This document shows, piece after piece, positions 6,570-8,997 of a stretch of 8,997 nucleotides of DNA. A program made the position numbers and the translations under genes. Under the pieces are notes generated by a model. It did no database searches and was not told where the DNA came from. It saw nothing but the letters and a program-made list of their open reading frames with translations. Numbering within the stretch: the stretch's first letter is position 1; the number at the start of each line of letters is the position of its first letter. Source of the DNA: an uncultured Clostridia bacterium (GTDB taxonomy: Bacteria > Bacillota > Clostridia > Oscillospirales > CAG-272); contig CANQMJ010000102.1 in the NCBI GenBank assembly GCA_947624945.1, forward strand, positions 1 to 8,997, written 5' to 3'.

Positions 6570-7070
6570 TTAATATTGCGTTATCGGCAGTGAGTCGTCG
6601 TCCTGCCCCTTCTTTATCGACCTTATTTCTATCGGATACGACACCTTGTCGTTGACGTGCACCGTCACCGTCTGCCCCGCACGCTTGCCGAGCAGCGCTT
6701 TTCCGACCGGCGACTCCTTCGAGATGCAGTCGTTGAACACATCGTTGCGCAGCGTCGTGACGATGCGTATGACGCGCTCCTCCTCGTCCTCGGGGTAGTA
6801 TATGGTCACCTCGTCGAACAGTCCCACAACGCCCTCGCGCGAATCGGTCGATATAACGTGCGCCGTGCGTATCATGTTTTCGAGATAGCGTATGCGGCTG
6901 TTGTTCGCGTTCATCTCGCGTTTCGCGGACCTGTACTCGTCGTTTTCGGAAAGATCGCCGAGCTCGCGCGCCGCCTTGACCGCTTCCTTGAGCTGCGCTC
7001 TTTTCGCGATACGCTCCTCGATCTCGGCCTTCATTTTGTCGATGTCGACCCTCGTCAGCTCGTTATGCAT
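6570..7070 (-). CDS. greA: Transcription elongation factor GreA
   Basis: GreA enters the RNA polymerase secondary channel and stimulates cleavage of backtracked RNA. The 166 residues are close to the usual length of about 158. The N-terminal coiled-coil hairpin (about 8-75) carries the tip motif AARELGDLSENDEYRSAKRE, with the acidic tip residues Asp39 and Glu42. The C-terminal FKBP-like domain has VGLFDEVTIYY, the conserved SKESPVGKALLGKRAGQTV, and a basic/acidic tail. GGAGG (7077-7081) lies 6 nt before the ATG. The gene starts 12 bp after the lipoprotein stop, so the two are almost certainly co-transcribed. The family could be GreA or GreB; the ENDEY tip and length favour GreA. Confidence 0.93.
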   Translation of the reverse strand: MHNELTRVDIDKMKAEIEERIAKRAQLKEAVKAARELGDLSENDEYRSAKREMNANNSRIRYLENMIRTAHVISTDSREGVVGLFDEVTIYYPEDEEERVIRIVTTLRNDVFNDCISKESPVGKALLGKRAGQTVTVHVNDKVSYPIEIRSIKKGQDDDSLPITQY

Positions 7071-7082
7071 AAAGCGCCTCCG

Positions 7083-7631
7083 TCAGTCAAACGTCGCCGT
7101 GTACTCGATGGACGCGACTTTTCCGTCCGCGAACGTGACCGTCACGCTCGCGCCCTTGCCGTTATATATGATGTTGCCCGACTGCGTCTTCGACTCGTCG
7201 CCGTAGATGCTGAATGCGTCGGACTCGGGCGAGCCTATCGACAGTCCCTCGGGCGTCGAAACGAGGTCGTCCTTCACGAACAGCGAATAAATGCGTCTTT
7301 CGCCCTCGTTTTCGTACACCGTGATCTCGATGCTGCCGTAGTTGTAGTTGATGTCGGTCCCCTGGAACGCGCACGACGGCGACTCATACGTCGATACGGG
7401 ATCGCCGAGCGCGGCGATAACATCGTCCGCGAGCGCGTTCATCTCGATCGTGACGCCGTTGTAGACGAATACGGGCTTGACAGCGTCCGACGCGTCGTTT
7501 GAATTTGTCTGCGCCGGCACATTCGTGCCGCCGGACTTGCCCGTATCGGACGTTTCGGCGGGGTCTCCGCTGCATGCGGCAAGCATAACGACCGCGAGCG
7601 TGCAAATAATGAGTGCAATAATCTTTTTCAT
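7083..7631 (-). CDS. Predicted lipoprotein, unknown function
   Basis: The 182-residue protein starts with a lipoprotein signal peptide: MKKIIALIICTLAVVMLAAC, lipobox LAAC with the lipidated Cys20. A Ser/Thr/Asp/Asn-rich linker follows (about 21-52), then a compact beta-rich domain. That domain contains two stretches that look alike: VTIEMNALADDVIAALGDP (about 60-78) and LSIGSPESDAFSIYGD (about 130-145). Their spacing and the G-x-P/lGdP signature recall BamE/BLIP-like small lipoprotein folds, but this is inference. It should sit on the outer face of the cytoplasmic membrane. AAAGGA (7641-7646) is 9 nt from the ATG. It leads the greA-rsmA gene run, and no promoter could be assigned with confidence. 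Confidence 0.85.
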   Translation of the reverse strand: MKKIIALIICTLAVVMLAACSGDPAETSDTGKSGGTNVPAQTNSNDASDAVKPVFVYNGVTIEMNALADDVIAALGDPVSTYESPSCAFQGTDINYNYGSIEITVYENEGERRIYSLFVKDDLVSTPEGLSIGSPESDAFSIYGDESKTQSGNIIYNGKGASVTVTFADGKVASIEYTATFD

Positions 7632-7653
7632 GATTTTCTATCCTTTCAAAAAT

Positions 7654-7670
7654 AAAACTGTAACAGTTTT
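7654..7670 (-). promoter_or_regulatory. 17-bp palindrome upstream of the lipoprotein gene
   Basis: AAAACTG-TAA-CAGTTTT is a perfect inverted repeat with a 3-bp centre, 23 bp before the ATG. Leftward it continues TATTTTTG, so it could also act as a short, weak intrinsic terminator of the upstream gene. The dyad shape equally suits a repressor operator. The sequence does not decide between them. Confidence 0.5.
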
Positions 7671-7683
7671 CAAAGATGGGGGT

Positions 7684-7725
7684 CCGGGGGAAGAAGCATT
7701 TTGTCAAAAAGGCTTCTTCCCCCGG
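7684..7725. repeat. Long near-perfect hairpin between the SGNH and lipoprotein genes
   Basis: CCGGGGGAAGAAGC (7684-7697) and GCTTCTTCCCCCGG (7712-7725) pair over 14 bp; after one mismatch TTTT/AAAA adds four more pairs, leaving a 4-nt loop. It begins 8 bp after the SGNH stop in the leftward direction. Neither side has a T-run, so it is not a standard intrinsic terminator. It may stabilise the 3' end of the upstream mRNA or be a dispersed palindromic element. Confidence 0.7.
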
Positions 7726-7733
7726 GAAAAACC

Positions 7734-8852
7734 TTAACCAACAGCGCCGAAGTGGACGAGATGACCGAGCTCGGCAAGCTCCTTCTGCTGCGCCGCGATC
7801 ATATCGTCGTAGAATTTTTCTTTTTCCGCCCACACGGACGCGTATTTTTCGTCGCCGCGCCTGTCCGGTATGCCGAACTCGTCCGACAAAATGCCGCCCA
7901 CGTAGTCTGTCACCTTTTCCGCGCCCGACAGATTCATATGCATGCCGCGGTCGAACGTGTCAGTCTCATAGTCGATGCCGATGTCGTCCGCCGCTTCGAG
8001 CACGTTGATGTAACGCAGCCCGTGCGCGGACGCGTATGCCTCGACCTGCGCCTCGTATTCGTCGTACCAGTGCGGCACGAGCGAAGGCGCCTTCATCAGT
8101 ATCAGCTCGACGCCGTGCGACTCGCAAAGCGTCACCATCTTGTCAAGATACTCCATCGCCGTCGACCCGAACGTGTAATCGTCGAGCGGACGCACCGCGG
8201 GCAGCTCGTCGGGAGAGACTCCGTTCGCGTCCACGCGCATGTAGTAGCCGTTGTGCGTCACCTTGTCGCGCCCGTACATGTACTTCACGTCGTCAGATGT
8301 CAGCGACGACCAGCGCGAATGATAGCGCAGAAGCGGGAAAACGTAGGAGAGCAACGACTCGTTCACAACTTCTCCCGTGTCCGCGTCGCGCTGCCCTTGA
8401 AGCATCGACGATTCGACCGCCGCCAGCTTGTACCGCGACAGCTTCATACCGTCGAGCGCGATGCGGTTGTACGCCTCCTTCTGCGGCTCGTTGTATTTGA
8501 GCGACAAAACGTTGAATACGACCGTCTTCGGCGTCTCATGCGCGAGCATCTCCTCGAGCAGATAGTACGACTGCCATATCAGCTGCTGCGCCGAGCCGCG
8601 CACGAACGACGTTATGCCGTACTCGCGCCACAAAGCGACGGGCGAAATGTTCGAGAACACCTCGCAGTCGCCGACAAATAGTACGTCGTGCGGAAGCACC
8701 TCGTCATAGTATTCGGCGATAAACGCGCCGTCGAGCGCGCCCGACATGTATTTAGGCACGCACAGCCGCGTCGCAACATCGAGCAGGCACAGCGACACTA
8801 TAACTGCCGCAATTATTATCGCCGCGGTCCTTATCCTTTTCTTCTTTTCCAT
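7734..8852 (-). CDS. DltD/AlgX-like SGNH-fold membrane-anchored protein, partner of MBOAT
   Basis: A 372-residue protein with a positively charged start (MEKKKRIR) and a single transmembrane anchor (about 9-27), then an extracytoplasmic SGNH/DltD-like domain. Block I reads VLFVGDCEVFSN, with Cys63 where DltD-type proteins have the nucleophilic Ser (GSSE). Further family features are WREYGITSFVRGSAQQLIWQ, VVFNVLSLKYNEPQKEAYNR and the terminal DTFDRGMHMNLSGAEKVTDYV, with the Asp301/His305 pair. Such proteins act with an MBOAT O-acyltransferase to acylate surface polymers; the next gene upstream is one. I chose the ATG at 8850-8852, 2 bp after the MBOAT TGA. A TTG six bases upstream overlaps that stop and would add two residues. 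There is no good Shine-Dalgarno, so coupling is probable. Confidence 0.85.
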   Translation of the reverse strand: MEKKKRIRTAAIIIAAVIVSLCLLDVATRLCVPKYMSGALDGAFIAEYYDEVLPHDVLFVGDCEVFSNISPVALWREYGITSFVRGSAQQLIWQSYYLLEEMLAHETPKTVVFNVLSLKYNEPQKEAYNRIALDGMKLSRYKLAAVESSMLQGQRDADTGEVVNESLLSYVFPLLRYHSRWSSLTSDDVKYMYGRDKVTHNGYYMRVDANGVSPDELPAVRPLDDYTFGSTAMEYLDKMVTLCESHGVELILMKAPSLVPHWYDEYEAQVEAYASAHGLRYINVLEAADDIGIDYETDTFDRGMHMNLSGAEKVTDYVGGILSDEFGIPDRRGDEKYASVWAEKEKFYDDMIAAQQKELAELGHLVHFGAVG

Positions 8853-8854
8853 TT

Positions 8855-8997
8855 TCAAAACTGATTATATATGAACTGCGACGCGTCGTAGCCTATGCCG
8901 TACGCACCGAAAACGAGTGTTGCGACCGCAAGCAGACACGACAGCGATACGCGCAGCGCATACCGCCCCGCGAACACGCATACAGATGCAACAAAAC
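8855..8997 (-). CDS. MBOAT-family O-acyltransferase, C-terminus only (window edge)
   Basis: The minus-strand frame from 8997 to the TGA at 8855-8857 encodes about 46 residues: a hydrophobic helix (VSLSCLLAVATLVFGAYG) and the ending GIGYDASQFIYNQF. This fits the AlgI/DltB-like MBOAT C-terminus, which commonly ends YDASQFIYFQF. The rest lies outside. It would move acyl groups across the membrane for attachment to an envelope glycan together with the SGNH partner, whose ATG follows 2 bp later. Confidence 0.75.
   Translation of the reverse strand, partial: FVASVCVFAGRYALRVSLSCLLAVATLVFGAYGIGYDASQFIYNQF

Noticed and set aside
4884..6593. Long rightward open frame (569 codons) opposite the UxuB-like dehydrogenase
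   Set aside because: Arginine-rich shadow translation caused by GC-rich codons; the minus-strand gene has family motifs and a Shine-Dalgarno site.
7699..7735. TTGACA in the hairpin loop as a -35 for the lipoprotein operon
   Set aside because: No acceptable -10 at 16-18 bp; that stretch is C-rich.
7676..8008. Rightward frame through the hairpin beginning MGVRGKKHFV
   Set aside because: Reads the palindrome and then the antisense of the SGNH gene; no family signature.

Overview
The window looks like GC-rich chromosomal DNA of a low-GC-type-signalled Gram-positive, most likely a gut or rumen Clostridia/Oscillospiraceae-like Firmicute. The inference rests on consensus sigma-A promoters, strong Shine-Dalgarno sites, a YitT-type membrane protein, an MBOAT plus SGNH-transmembrane pair of clostridial type, and plant-polysaccharide genes. 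It is accessory-flavoured but not phage-like: no integrase, transposase, tRNA, rRNA or CRISPR array was seen.

Layout. (1) At 1-1347 (+) is the 3' part of a GH43 beta-xylosidase-type gene, ending in a strong intrinsic terminator (1358-1402). (2) The convergent intergenic space 1348-1845 is AT-rich and unusually structured. It holds a hairpin with a related direct repeat, a near-ideal leftward promoter with no evident gene, 30-bp-phased TTTGTG boxes, three copies of a 57-bp tandem repeat, and a direct repeat that reaches into the last codons of the next gene. (3) At 1846-2742 (-) is a YitT-family membrane protein with its own promoter (2787-2815) and terminator (1756-1796). (4) At 2904-7631 (-) is a tight five-gene run in transcription order: lipoprotein, greA, UxuB-like polyol/uronate dehydrogenase, CE12-type SGNH acetylesterase, rsmA. 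Gaps are 12, 24, 7 and -4 bp, and the run closes with a terminator at 2840-2877. (5) At 7734-8997 (-) is a DltD-like SGNH membrane-anchored protein preceded by the C-terminus of an MBOAT O-acyltransferase. This is a cell-surface glycan acylation pair, cut by the window edge.

How it fits. GH43, the acetylesterase and the UxuB-like dehydrogenase fit plant cell-wall (xylan/pectin) oligosaccharide use; two of them sit between the housekeeping genes greA and rsmA, which is odd. The MBOAT/SGNH pair probably acylates an envelope polymer. I did not find a clear new multi-gene system. The least ordinary part is the 1.35-1.85 kb intergenic segment.
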